DNA of 64,000 nucleotides from NCBI RefSeq assembly GCF_900964775.1, contig NC_041815.1:23399779-23463778 (forward strand). Direction: 5' to 3'. This stretch comes from Scleropages formosus (taxonomy: Eukaryota; Chordata; Actinopteri; Osteoglossiformes; Osteoglossidae). This document shows, piece after piece, positions 39,692-51,462 of this stretch (positions are counted from its first letter, which is position 1; every line of letters begins with the position of its first letter). The position numbers were made by a program, and so were the translations under genes. Below the pieces are notes generated by a model, which was given only the letters and a program-made list of their open reading frames with translations, searched no databases and had not been told where the DNA came from.

Positions 39692-42600
39692 ATGGCGGCC
39701 GGCTGCTCCTGGCTAGTAGTGCTGGCATCTGTGCTGTCGTGCAATGTCGTCCAAACGTTGTTGCCATCTATCACTTCTTTTGTAAGTAGTAGCTGCTATT
39801 TCTGGTATAACGGTGAGTTTTATAACTCACATCTCAGCGCAAGGGCTCGGCCTGTGCAATAAAACTGGCCATATGCTTAACGGAATATACGGTCGTCATG
39901 ATTGTAACACGTCTATGTCGAATTACTAGCACGTACTGTGTTTTACTCTCTGGTTTTACTAGGGAGTTGTGAGCTTAACTCCAATGACGACAACCGATAA
40001 TTAAGTATTAATTAAATCTACTCCTTGTACTACTCGCCTCATGGAAACGGCGAGGAAGGAAAGTCACAGAGACATGAACTTGAAATAAAAGTGAAAATGG
40101 ACTGCAAATCAAAAATGTGTCTCAGCAGCGGGTGATTATAGACAATGGCTGGAATTTCACTTTTCATTGTTATACGTGTAATAGCTAGCCGCCTTCCTTC
40201 TCCTCGTACATGTGGAGCAAAGGAAGGAAGGTGCCGTTCACTGACTGCACTCCGCGCGCTGTGGACGCGGGACGCCGGTGCGCTGAACCCGGGAGCGCGA
40301 GCACTTCCCGCGCGCTTCAGTCGCGCGTTTCTCTCCGTCGGTTTCAAAGTGAACTAATTTAGGACGCGCCCTTAATAGGATTTTCCTTTGTAAACCTATT
40401 ATCTTTGAACTGCACAGACATTTTCTAATCTGTGGTTTACACAACGGTTAATTTTTCTTCCATGTCAAAGAGAGGAGGCTGCGTTGTCTGGGATGATGCT
40501 GGAGTTTAACATTCATTGTATGACAAAGAAATATAGAGTAAATGTTACGTTTATGCATTACTGTAAAGGATTTTTTTTTTTTTTTTTTTTTTACAAACAT
40601 GGATATGTAATTTTTATATGAATTTGCTATTTTACTGTGTTCACCTTGTGTGAACGTGCCTGTGAACTGGTATTTAGAGAATTTTTTTTTTTTTTTTTTT
40701 TTTTTTTTGAAGGTGTCTAAAGCCTTCCAGAAAGATGCAGAACAAGAAATGGAGATGAGGACAGAGATCCAGAATTTGAAAAGAGAGCTCGCTACCATCA
40801 GTATGATGGATGAGTTTGCCAGGTATGCTAGGCTGGAGCGCAAGATTAACAAGATGACCGACAAACTAAAGACACACGGTAAGGGTGACATATCAGGGTA
40901 TGGTTTTCAATAACCATACATACGTATAAGTCAAATGCACGCAAGCACATTTATAGGCCATGTGCCCTCCCCCCCGCAGTTATCCATTTAGCTTTTTTCC
41001 CCCAGAACAACACACTACTCAGAGTAACAACAATTTAGCTATTTACGCAGCCCGGTAGATTTACTGGAGAAGCAACTTGTTCACTTGCTGCTACTACAGC
41101 AGGAGGCGGGATTTGAACCAACAATCTTCAGTCTGGAAAGGCAATGGCTCTAACCGCAGTGCTAGTAGCTGCCTCTCACTAGCCATCCATTGCCTTCTCA
41201 CATTACAGTTAGAGCAGGGAAGCAGCTGTCCATTGTGTTTTCAGATTCAGAGCTCTAACTTTCTGTGAGAGACTCCGCAGATGCACAGTAACACAACCGG
41301 CATGGGGGTGTCAGGTGTGTTTCGCACAACAGGCTGACTGTTTGGTGGGGGTCCGGTGCTACAGCTGCTGCCTGTTGCTCTGTCTTCCCTCCAGCCACAT
41401 TGAATCGGTCAAAGGTGTTGCTGTTTTTTTTTTTTTTTTTTTTTTTTTTAAATAGTGCAAAGGTTGAACAGCCATATATGCTTAAGTATTTTCCAAAAGT
41501 TAATGTTTGTCAAAGTTAATGTTTGCTCAACTAAGTAGTAATAAATTGTATTTTCATAATTCTTTATAACTAGTATGATCTCTAGCTGAAGTTTTTGCCA
41601 CTATATTTTGTGGGCCAGAGTGCAATAATATAGTAAGTCTTCAGGTAATTTTTATGGCACACATTCTTGTTGCAAACTGCAGTGAAGGGGAACATTTCAT
41701 TCTGAGGAAGTGGAGACGGGGTGACCTTTTTATGTGACCTTGACGTGAATTTCTTTCTGTAGATAGAGGAAAGCTGCTTTCTCTTGCACCCTTCATCCGT
41801 GCACATGAACCAAGCGCCGCCCTCACAGCTGTCACTCACTCTCACATGCTGTCTTTGCAATCATCACATGTCAATCAAAGTGTTCCAGTCTTGGTGTGCT
41901 TTATTCAGCGGGGGTATTCCAGAGATAAGATTAGCTGTGATTAGAACTCTGTTAGATATTCCCACAATAACCTTGTCTAAACACGATTGTGTTTTACTTT
42001 AAGAAATTACGATCTGTTTTTCAAAATTGATGTTGTCCTATACTTCATTGTTTTGCCATTAACAAGAACCAAAAGTTGGTGTGCAGGATTTATGCCTAAA
42101 AACTATTTACATTTCATTGATTATACTAGCAATTACCTGTCATAAGCATGAACATTTTCCAGGTAGTGTCACAGTACGAAAATTGAAGGAAAGTTGTAAT
42201 TTAATGACTCTTAAGGACAGAAAATCTTTAGGGTTACAAGCTGCTATAGATTATTTTTTTCCCCTCATTAATTAAGCATCCTATTTGGCTGTTAAAAAAT
42301 ACTGTTTTGATGACTATTAAAATGAAATTCTATAAATTATGCATTTTAATGTAGTTTTTTTTCTAAGCTTTACATATGTGTAAATTGCCTTACATACAAT
42401 GTACTAATCGAATATTAAGAGAAAACTTGAGGTGGCACGGTGGCTTAGCGAATAGTGCTGCTCTCATACAGTTCCTGGGTGGTGTGAGAGGACATGGGTT
42501 CAGTCCCCACTCAGTATGTGTGGAGTTTGCATGTCCTCCCAGTGTCTGTGTGGGTTTCCTCCCACAGTTCAAAAGCATGCTTTTCAGGTGGCTTGTCACC

Positions 42601-43906
42601 TAGAGTGTGAATGACAGAGAGAGTGTGTTCCACCGGTGTGTGGATGAGTAACTCACAGTGAGTAGTGTACCTAGCAGTGTAAGTCACCTTGGTGAATACG
42701 GTGTGGGCTGATAACACTACGTAGTGTTCATTGGAAGTTGCTTTGAAGAAAAACATTTTCTAAATCAACTAACATAAATGTATTAGCATAGAATTTGGGT
42801 ATTTTTTTTTGTAACAGTTTTGAAAAACTTGTCCTGTCTTGATACAGCTAATACAAATTTTGTGTTTTTCAGTTAAAATGAGATCTGCTCAACTGGCAAA
42901 AATCAAATGGGTAGTGAAAATATTTTTCTATGTTTTGCAGGTAAGTTGTAAAAGTATTATTGAAAGGACAATTGGTGTCCTTTGTTCTAAGTACACTTAA
43001 AAATGCTGAATAGGCTACATTCAGTGTACGGTATGGGGAAAAGGTCTCTGAATTTGTCCTTTTTGACCAGGCCGCTCTGATGATCTGTCTGATTTGGACA
43101 TATTATAACGATCCAGTGACTGTTCTTCCCAGTAAGTGGATTACCCCTCTGGAACGGGTGGTCGCTTTTCCATCTGGAGTGGCAGGTAAGTCTTGATTAT
43201 TTTGAATGGGTCGAAATCCCACTGACTATTGAACACATAGTGAATATTTAAGTTGCAGTATTCTGTATTTAAATATTAATTCTGCATGCTTTGCTAGAAA
43301 AGCTTAGTTTTCTTTACACTTGCTTTACCTTGATTCTCACCCCACTTGCTAAAACACAGAAAATAGCTTGCATTATTGACTAATAGAAAAAACTTGCAGG
43401 TAATAGCTGTCTGGATCTGATTTGCTGGTATTAAAGTAGTTTTTTTTGTTCATGGGTTTTCAAGTCCTTGGTAATTGACACTTGAAGACTGGTACAGCTT
43501 TATAAGTGAAAAAAGAGGGCAGAAGTTTTAACTGTGCTGTCTTGTTTCTCAAAAAGCAATGTCTCGGGGACATCTTACCTTGCATATGGCTTACTTTTGT
43601 TTCTTTTGTACCAATGAACATTTTCAGATGAAGAGCTTTGCAGTGTATGAAGTTTCTCTTAACAGTTTAGTACTGTGTTGTAGGCAATGAACCAGGCTAC
43701 TAAAATTCATAAATGAATGTCAGTCTTTTTTTTCTACTATCAACACTCATTTTATTACTGAGCAGTTTCACTGTGCGGTGTTTCATTTTCCATATCTGAC
43801 CCTTGCCCACAACACCTGTCTCTTTGTTTCAGGTGGTGTGGGTATCACATGCTGGCTTGTGGTATGCAATAAGGTGGTGGCTACCATTCTACGCTCTGTT
43901 TCTTAA
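39692..43906 (+). CDS. GET1: Guided entry of tail-anchored proteins factor 1 (WRB), five exons, 170 aa
   Basis: ER membrane receptor that, with CAMLG, takes tail-anchored proteins from GET3/TRC40 and inserts them. Exons: 39692-39781, 40713-40878, 42873-42940, 43071-43185, 43833-43906; all GT-AG, total 171 codons with stop (human 174 aa). TM1 is at ~residues 5-28 (CSWLVVLASVLSCNVVQTLL). A cytosolic coiled coil follows (FQKDAEQEMEMRTEIQNLKR, then MMDEFARYARLERKINKMTD), the GET3-docking part. TM2 is at ~105-125 and TM3 at ~147-165 (GGVGITCWLVVCNKVVA). It ends LRSVS. The exon-2 acceptor is preceded by a ~27-base T run. The gene converges with LCA5L-A. Confidence 0.95.
40570..40712 (+). repeat. 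Two poly(T) tracts before GET1 exon 2
   Basis: T runs at about 40570-40592 and 40682-40708. The second is directly followed by GAAG and exon 2, so it is the polypyrimidine tract of that acceptor. A further T run occurs at about 41424-41450 in intron 2. Confidence 0.8.
41028..41175 (-). mobile_element. SINE family B, inverted, tail lost
   Basis: GTAGATTTACTGGAGAAGC, CTACTACAGCAGGAGGCGGG, ATTTGAACCAACAATCTTC and GGCTCTAACCGCAGTGCTAG are complements of the family-B middle and head. It lies in GET1 intron 2. Confidence 0.65.
42431..42780 (+). mobile_element. SINE family C (tRNA head, long body, L2-like tail)
   Basis: About 350 bp: GGTGGCACGGTGGCTTAGCG (box A region), GGGTTCAGTCCCC (box B), GGAGTTTGCATGTCCTCCCA, TTCCTCCCACAGTTCAAAAG, then GTAAGTCACCTTGGTGAATA and an L2-like end. 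It matches 53279-53630 over its whole length. It lies in GET1 intron 2. Confidence 0.85.
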
Positions 43907-44896
43907 GGGAAGAACTCTGCCTTTCCTTGTGGAGAAGCATAACCAAGTTTATTCTGCACTGTGGAACATCAGCAACCCATTGTTTTGGTCTTTTTTTGTG
44001 GCAGAATCAGAAAGATGTATATTTGTTATTGTTTGTATCCTTTGGAACATAATTTATGTTGTGTCAAGATCAAGTATGTTTCATTTATCAAAATCTATGA
44101 ATTCATAGTGAAAACATGCGTTTTGGTAAGAGTATGACTAATGAATTCTGGGTCAGCAAATGCAGAAACGTTCATGTCTTTTCCTTATTCTGTATATTTT
44201 CAGCTGCAGATTTGTGGGCATAAACATGATGGTACCTGATTTAATTTGACCAACACTGTGGCTTCTCTGCTGACTAATTTTATTTAAGGTTTCATTAAAG
44301 TTATATTTTGTGGTTGAAACTGATTCACAACACTTGAGTTTATTTTGCTGTATATTCAAGAATGCCCATAGATATGCTGTGCCTGGCAGAAATATCACTG
44401 AAGACAACATAAAATGCTTCAATTTTAAAGATTTTCTTTCATAATTATCCCTAGAAACAGTTGTGGTAAAATGTCAGGAACACTAGTTAGTGCATTTAGA
44501 TTTAGGCCTCAATTATGGCAACGATCAGTCCTGCACAATTTTCAGAGAATCATTTGAACATCAAACCATTGTAAGAATTTGCTGAATTACTTCTTCAAAT
44601 ATGTCTGTTCTTTGAGATTACTTGAATTCAAGTATTGCCATATATTTGCGATATTAGACAATAGAACAACTGAGCAAAATAATGTGAAAACAGTTTGCCG
44701 GTCTGAGTCACATTAACGCACGATGGGTTTATGTGATGGTGACCCTGCTGTGTAACTGTTTGTCAAAAAACAGAAGCTGGAGATGTTTCTGTTTTGCGAC
44801 ATTGTGGAAGATTTTACAGGATGTATGTGAGTAGTGATGCAAGTTGACAACAGAGGCTTGAGACAGCAGTACACAAAATAAGGGTTTTATTGGAAA
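43907..44896 (+). other. GET1: GET1 3' UTR
   Basis: From the TAA to the first clear AATAAA. A weaker ATTAAA lies near 44294 and could give a shorter mRNA. No repeat or coding signal. Confidence 0.5.
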
Positions 44897-44902
44897 AATA
44901 AA
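44886..44902. terminator. Back-to-back poly(A) signals of LCA5L-A (-) and GET1 (+)
   Basis: TTTATT at 44886-44891 is AATAAA on the minus strand (LCA5L-A); AATAAA at 44897-44902 is on the plus strand (GET1). Only five bases separate them. Each lies a plausible distance past its own stop codon (about 350 and 990 bases). Confidence 0.6.
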
Positions 44903-45239
44903 GCAAACTAAATTGGGGACATGACCCCTTCAAGGAGACCCCAAAGACAAAATTCAACTGGGCAAAAAACAACAGGAGCAATGTCCATAATCTTCATTCA
45001 AAGCTTCAACTTGGTACTTCTGACCGTTACATGGGACACTGCTGCTCCATGTATACTCTCTCCAAGACTTGCTTTTAAGTCCTTAGACCAGCTGCTTCAA
45101 AGGTTAAAGGTCCTCGCTTGATTGTCCCTTTCACTGTTGGTGGCAGGCAGTGGAGAGCTGTCCTTTATGATCTGCCCCTGCCTCATGGTGTGGTTCCACT
45201 TGTTACCAGGTCACAGTAAGATGACCTAGCAACAATCAA

Positions 45240-46659
45240 CTACAATTGTTCCTCTTTGTAGCATTGTGGTTTGCTGCTTTGTGTTGCTGATGTGAAAGTA
45301 TCCTTGCCAAAGAGTTCCTTCATCAGCTTTCTCTTTTTCTTGACCATCTTCTTTTCGTACAAGGAAACTGGTGTTTGGGGTTTTACAGATGGAAATTTTG
45401 CAAAGGAGGGTTCGTAGGTCCCAATGTCTATGTGATCCATCTTGATGTTGCCTTTACTACAGGTTTCACAGTTCCTCCTTGTGTGCCGTCCAGGTACATG
45501 GTAGGCTGGCCTCCCGAGGTGCAGATTCTGGATGGTCTCTTTGAAGCTGATGTGGTGGTGTGTTCTTGGCATTGATGAGGGTGGCCTTTCGGTAGGCATA
45601 GTGGAACTGGAGGGGGTTTGCGGGTGACAGGTTATGTGGCTGGCTTCTGGTTTGGTCTCCTCTCTCTCATAATCCTGACAGGAGGGTTTTGTTTCATCCT
45701 CCTGAATTATATTACATACGTGTTCCTCCTCTTCTGCTTCAGAGTGATCGTCCAGAAAGTCAAGCACTACATGTTCCTCCTCCTGTTCCTCCTCCTGTTC
45801 CTCCTCCCATTCTGCCTCCTGTTCCGCCTCCTTTGCCTCTTCCGGTTCCTCTTCCTGTTCCTCCTCACTGACATATCTGCTTTTCATTTCTTCAGCTGTA
45901 GATTTCAAAGAACCATAATTTAGTCCTGAAAATCTGCCTATGAGGTGCACTCTTGTAAAATGAGCTCTGAATTACCATTACTTTAAATGAGAAAATTAAA
46001 TCATGCATTCCTGGGTCTCAAAATGTTTACCCACTTTTCATAAAACATGCAATATTTCTGCTTTATCTTTTAAACACAGAATAATTAACTCCATGCACCA
46101 TCAGTAATCACCTGTTGATTGCAGGGTTGTGGTGATCTGGAACTTATCCCAGAAGCGTAATGCACAAGGCAGGATACACCCTAGACAGGATGCTAGTGCA
46201 TTAGCGGACAATCACACACAATTCAGGAACCATGTGACACCAGTGCTGTCTACTGTACCGGACTAATTTAAAACGAGATCCAGAATATCACAATACCTCA
46301 TGAGGCAATTGTCATAAATACTATAATCACTCAGAACCAGTTTTTTCTGAGCTATTCATAAAGTATTATTTTTGATAAATGGTAATCACATCAGAATAAA
46401 ATCATTAGTAATGATACTGCATTTCAGGAGAATTTTGTTTTATCACCTCAAGTTTTAAACTAAGGGGGGTGCGGTGGTGCAGCGGGTTTGGCCTGTGCCT
46501 ACTCTCTGGTGGGCCTGGGGTTTGTTCTCTGTAATGGACTGGCATCCCATCCTGGGTGTGTCCCCCCCCCCCCCCCCAGTCCTCCACCCTGTGTTGCCGG
46601 GTTAGGCTCTGGTTTGCTGCGACCCTGCTCAGAACAAGCGGCTTCAGTCTGTGCGTGTG

Positions 46660-46705
<46 letters not shown>

Positions 46706-49700
46706 CGAGTTTTAAACTGAGAGATAAGTCTTCACTTTGCATTTTGGACTTCTTTTAACACCAAATTTTTTGCTTTAGGGTGCATCGTTATGACAGGTTA
46801 TGGTTTCACACTAAGAAACTGGGGCAGCTGGTAGTATAGTAGTTATTGCTGCTGCCTTTAGACCCAGTGGTTGCAGGTTTTAGTCTCATTTCCACCTGTA
46901 GTAGTCTTGAGTATTTACCCTAAATTGTTGCAGTAAAATTACCCAGCTGTATAAATGAATAAATAATTGTAAGTTGCTTTGGAGTAAAGTGTCAGCTAAA
47001 TAAATTAATGTGACAAAATGAAAATGAGATGGTTTTCGAGATACTTGTGAATAGATACATGTTGGGTGGTGTAGCAGCTTTGTCAGGTGCTCAGTGTCAC
47101 TAGGGCTCCTGTTGTGCATTAACATTTCTGTTTTTGGAAGCCATTTCCGTTAAGTGTGAGCACATAGCTGCGAATATTAGGATACATGCTGTATTTGCCC
47201 ATAAGTATGAGTTGTAATGGGTTTGTTATGTGAGTGAGCTAGTAGCATAGTGTTTGAGCTGTTGCCTTTAGACCCAAAGGTTGCAGGTTTGCTCCCCACC
47301 TCTGGCTGTAGTACCCTTGAATAAGGTACTTGCCCTGAATTGCTCTAGTTATATTACTCAGCTCTATAAATGAGTAAATAATTGTAAGTACCTTGGTGTT
47401 ATAAGTTGCTTTGGAGAAAAGCATCAGATAAATGTAATAAGGGAAGCCTGTACTTATGTTTTTGTAACCCCAAATTAAGCTGTATCATTCAGCATAACCT
47501 CACTGAGTCATTTCTGCAGAAAGCTCTTGCTATATATCAGGAAATGTCAGTGGGCAAAAGCAGAAGATAGTGTTTTTAGCACACCATGTTAGTGCCTAAT
47601 GGTATGAGAAACAGTGCTGTAGTATATTTTTAATTTAATACACACACACATTGTCTGAAGCCGCTTGTCCCAAGCAGGGTTGCAGTGAGCCAGAGCCTAA
47701 CCCAGCAACACAGGGCTTAAGGCTGGAGGGGGAGGGGACACACCCAGGATGGGACTCTAGTCCGCCGCAAGGCACCCCAAGCAGGGCTCGAACCCCAGAC
47801 CTGCCAGAGAGCAGGCACAGGCCAAACCCGCGGCGCCACCACACCCCCATTATATTTAATGTATTTAATTTTTATTTAATTGATATTAATATTTTTAAAT
47901 ATAAGTAGTACATTTTTCATAAAATCAACCAGCCATTCACAGGTGCTCCACAAGTCCCCAAGATGAATTTATGCCAATTTAAGCACTTTCCTTAAAGGTG
48001 AAAATCCCAGTCTCAGACAATGAATGACAGAGCTAAAACTCAATAGAAAATATAAAGCTTTAACAGTAATACGAGTACATCCAGTGACAGAGTAACTTAC
48101 CGGGCATTGTTTCAGCAGAAATGTCTTCAGAATGTTTTGTTTCTTCCACTATTGGCTCATTCTGTGCTGTGCTCTCGTCACTCTCTATTACTGTGTATTC
48201 AACAGCAGGAGCCTCCGGAACATTATCCTTTGTACATAAAGGACATGAGGTGTATTAAACCATTTTCAATAAATCTACAGTATTGCTTTTAATTAAATAT
48301 GTTTAAAATTGTTGTAAAGTGTAAGTCATCCTCATCAGACGTTTTATGTAACTAAACTCTGCTGAGAACAAAGCAAAAAGATTTATACTGTTCAACCCAG
48401 ACTTGCTAGGACTGTTGTTAAATTTCACAGGTGCCTATGAAAAACTGCCCCAAAACTACTTCACAATGTAATTATTCTTTTGAATTCTATGTGTTTCACT
48501 TTATTCAGTATTTAGTATTACTATGCAGTGTGGAATGCAAAGTCACCTGGGCATCATCGCTCTGTTCATGACAACTCTCCATACTTATTTGCTTCCTCAA
48601 GGTTATTTCGAAATCCTCAAAATCTTCTGAGGTGTCATGTTCTGTCTCTGGCGTGGAGGTAGCAACTTCCTTGTGAACAGTGCAGAACTGCTCCGTTTGA
48701 ACTGATTTAGACTCTTTTGTAGCTGAGAAATTCAACAGAGAAAGTAACATATGAATAGAAATAAAAGCCTAACTAAAAAACTAAAAAATAAAAAGGGACA
48801 ACCGGTAGTGTAGTGGTTAGAGCTGCTGCCTTTGGATCCAAAGGTCGCAAGTTTGACCTCTGGCTATAGTACCTTGAACAATGTACTTGCCATAAAATTG
48901 CTCTTGTAACATTACCCTGCTGTATAAATGGGTAAATAATTGTAACTTGCTTTGGAGAAAAGCATCTGCTAAATAAATGTAAATTAATTTTCCTTTTTAG
49001 TCCCATTCCACTGTCCCCTGAGAAGCAAGAATGACACTTTCCACCCAAGCCACCACTCCAGGAGCAAGACTTGTTTGACGCAGATGTTTTGCTGTTAACA
49101 GTGATCATTGGATGACAATTTAGCCATATGGCTGAAGGCCCAAATTAAAATGTAAAATGCGAAGCGATATTAAGGATACCTTTTCTGGGAGGTCGTTCTG
49201 AAAATCTGTATGAGTAGATATTTCTGATCTCCAACAGTCGTACTTGTTCCTAAAAGTCACAAACAAACTTTTAAATTGGGGTGAAAAATACAACAAAATA
49301 ATAGAAAAATCTCCTGAAGACCATTAGTTTAACACTTAAAAAGACCAATTTGTTTTTTTATTACCCTCTTGTGTGAACATGAATTATTTCTTTTTGTTAG
49401 AAGATTAGCTGTGCTTTCCACTTCCTGTTTCAATGTGAAACATCTGGCAAGCCAAATATACTGCAAACAGATTTTGCATATGCATTATTTGTATGTGGGG
49501 AGGTAAAATTTAGGTCCCTTACACTGATCTTTTGTTTGAGGTAATTGATTTCCTCTTGGAGAGAGTCGGAAAGATCTCTGGCTTGATGGGTCTTCTGAAC
49601 TTGGGAGGAAAGCTGACGATTAAAGGATGCATTTGTCAGCTCCAAGTTTTTCTCCAAGTCCTGGAATTGAGAGGTTGTAAAAGTTTGAAATGATCACATC

Positions 49701-50929
49701 ATTCAAAGGAACAACATTTTTAAGTATTGGATGGGATTTGGGGGGGCGTGGTGGCGCAGTGGGGCAGTGGGTTGGACCGGGTCCTGCTCTCCAGTGGGTC
49801 TGGGGTTCGAGTCCCACTTGGGGTGCCTTGCGGCGGACTGGCGTCCCGTCCTGGGTGTGTCCCCTCCCCCCCGGCCTTACGCCCTGTGTACCGGGTAGGC
49901 TCCGGTTCCCCGCGACCCTGTATGGGACGAGTGGCTCCGAAAGTGTGTGTGTGTGGATGGGATTTGTAAGATTTTAGAATTAAAGTCCCTTTAAATGGTG
50001 CTCAGTTCAGTACTGTCCTCCACCCGGCACATCGTGCGTCTACCTGTATCCTCTTGTTTTTGAGGTCGAGCTCCAGGGTGAGGGTACTGACATGCTGTGC
50101 CAGCTCATCCCTCTCTCCCAAGCTTCGGTCCTGGCTGAGCTGCTGCAGCTTCCGGAGCGCGTCCCCGGTGTTCAACAGCCGGGCCTCACTGGCATTCAGC
50201 TGGTGGACCAAGGCACTAATGCGGGATCGAGCTCGATACAGCAGCTCCTGCAGGGTGTGCACTTCATTGTTGTGCTGGAGCAGCACTTGGGGAAGTCCGT
50301 TTTGCAAATCCTGCAGATGCCGCAGCGCACCCTCCTGAAGACCCTGCTGACGCTTTAGAAGCCGGATCTCAGTGGTGGCAGCGGCCAGCTGCTGCTGTAG
50401 CTCCCGCACCTGGTTTCCAAGCTCGTTGATGCGGTGCCTGCTGGCCAACATGACGTGCTGCATGGCAACCCCCTGGGGCTTGATGGGGGGAAATAGAGAT
50501 GGCCTGCATTTTGCTGCTTGGCTGTACTCCTGCCACTTTCCCCTGAAGCCTTCTTTACTTCCAGCTTACAGATAATAAATATAGAAACAAACATTACTTT
50601 AGAATCTGAGCTATTTCTTCATTCTGTCAAAATAAAAATGATTAAAACCCTATTTCAAATCATAATCTACCTTTTAGGCTGTGCACTTTCAGTTTTTCTA
50701 TCCTCTCTTGGCGAGAGTGGGTACTAAGTGTGGAAGTATCTGCTTTGCTGTCATTCAGCTTTGAACTGGTTCTCCTAGAACCTCTCCTGCTGCTGGTGGC
50801 CCTGCTGTTGCAGGAGGAGGTGGACTCGATTGACAAGGAATGTTCATCAACACACAAGTCTGCGTCTCCTCCAACCTCGTCATGTTGGACATCTACCTTA
50901 AGGTCATGGTCCTGATGTTTCAGAGACAT
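45240..50929 (-). CDS. LCA5L: Lebercilin-like protein, copy A (seven coding exons, 648 aa)
   Basis: Paralogue of the ciliary protein lebercilin (LCA5). Exons: 50671-50929, 50044-50564, 49523-49660, 49180-49249, 48547-48722, 48101-48227, 45240-45895; 649 codons with stop, phases consistent. Exon 2 gives the lebercilin coiled coil ([65 protein letters not shown]) and exons 3-4 its end ([26 protein letters not shown]). The conserved tail elements [28 protein letters not shown] and [11 protein letters not shown] match human LCA5L. The last exon starts with a long Glu-rich run. A non-coding first exon probably has its donor at 51462. The position after GET1 matches human chromosome 21. Confidence 0.92.
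46125..46260 (+). repeat. Fragment of a common fish repeat
   Basis: GGAACTTATCCCAGAAGCG, CAAGGCAGGATACACCCTAG, ACAGGATGCTAGTGCATTAG follow the 3' body shared by many fish SINE-like repeats. Ends are not clear. It lies in the last intron of LCA5L-A. Confidence 0.4.
46463..46703 (+). mobile_element. SINE family A with 11-bp target duplication
   Basis: GGTGGTGCAGCGGG head, an expanded C run in the body (CCCCCCCCCC near 46561) and a long (TG)n tail. The flanks repeat AGTTTTAAACT at 46451-46461 and 46708-46718, a target-site duplication. It lies in the last intron of LCA5L-A. Confidence 0.9.
46821..47013 (+). mobile_element. SINE family B
   Basis: GGGGCAGCTGGTAGTATAG, TGCTGCCTTTAGACCC, GTTGCAGTAAAATTACCCAG, TATAAATGAATAAATAATTG and GTTGCTTTGGAGTAAAGTG. 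Nearly full length. Confidence 0.8.
47228..47438 (+). mobile_element. SINE family B
   Basis: GAGCTAGTAGCATAGTG head, GTTGCCTTTAGACCCAAAG, GGTTGCAGGTTTGCTCCCC, GTAGTACCCTTGAATAAGG and GTTGCTTTGGAGAAAAGCAT, ending ATAAATGTAAT. In the same intron and orientation as the copy at 46821-47013. Confidence 0.8.
47640..47848 (-). mobile_element. SINE family A, inverted
   Basis: Starts (CA)n then the complement of AAGCGGCTTCAGAC, and ends with complements of box B (GGGCTCGAACCCC) and box A (GCGGCGCCACCACACC). In the last intron of LCA5L-A. Confidence 0.88.
48793..48985 (+). mobile_element. SINE family B inside an LCA5L-A intron
   Basis: Full-length family-B element (GGTAGTGTAGTGGTTAGAGC head; GTTTGACCTCTGGC; TATAAATGGGTAAATAATTG; GCTTTGGAGAAAAGCATCTG; AATAAATGTAAATT). 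The homologous intron of LCA5L-B (57197-57481) aligns on both sides but lacks it. Confidence 0.85.
49741..49954 (+). mobile_element. SINE family A with 12-bp target duplication
   Basis: Near-consensus copy with box B GGTTCGAGTCCC and a short TG end. GGATGGGATTTG flanks it at 49729-49740 and 49955-49966. It lies between LCA5L-A exons 2 and 3 and is absent from the same intron of LCA5L-B. Confidence 0.92.
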
Positions 50930-51462
50930 GTCTCTGCAAACACACCAGGCTGTGCTGACCTTTGTTAAAATACACACTTCCAAAGATGTTGCAGCATACC
51001 TGCAGAATAAATCACAGTGGTAACATCTGTGTATCATTTGTTCATGTAATTTCAATTCAGCCTAAATTCTTTAAAAATTTAGTTGTCAGTTTACTTAATT
51101 ACATAGTTAGCTGACATTTTTGTCCTAACCTGCTTGCAATACTTGCTCTGTTTATACTGTTTGCTATTTTTACTGGAGAAGTTCACTTTAAGCACCTTGT
51201 TCAAGGGAACTACATCTGAAGCAGGGAATGGGGATGAGAACCAATAACATTCAGGCTACAAGTCAATGTCCTTAAACTGTACACTATTAAAGTGCTCTAT
51301 GGTGTTTTTAATGAAGTATGGAAGTAATTGAAAAGTTTCACTTTCACCAAGCAACAAGGAAAAGAATTCCTTGCAATTATCGTTACATTACGTTATGTGT
51401 ACTAGCGACTCCCATTGCTTCATTTGAGAATATTCAAGACAACTTCCGTCTTACCTTGTGTG

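Noticed and set aside
48995-49102. Conserved ~100-bp block between LCA5L-A exons 4 and 5, open in one frame ([12 protein letters not shown]) and matching 57262-57372 in copy B
   Set aside because: Exons 4 and 5 join in phase without it, and the surrounding intron also aligns between the two copies, so the similarity follows from recent duplication. No well-placed donor keeps the phase in both copies.
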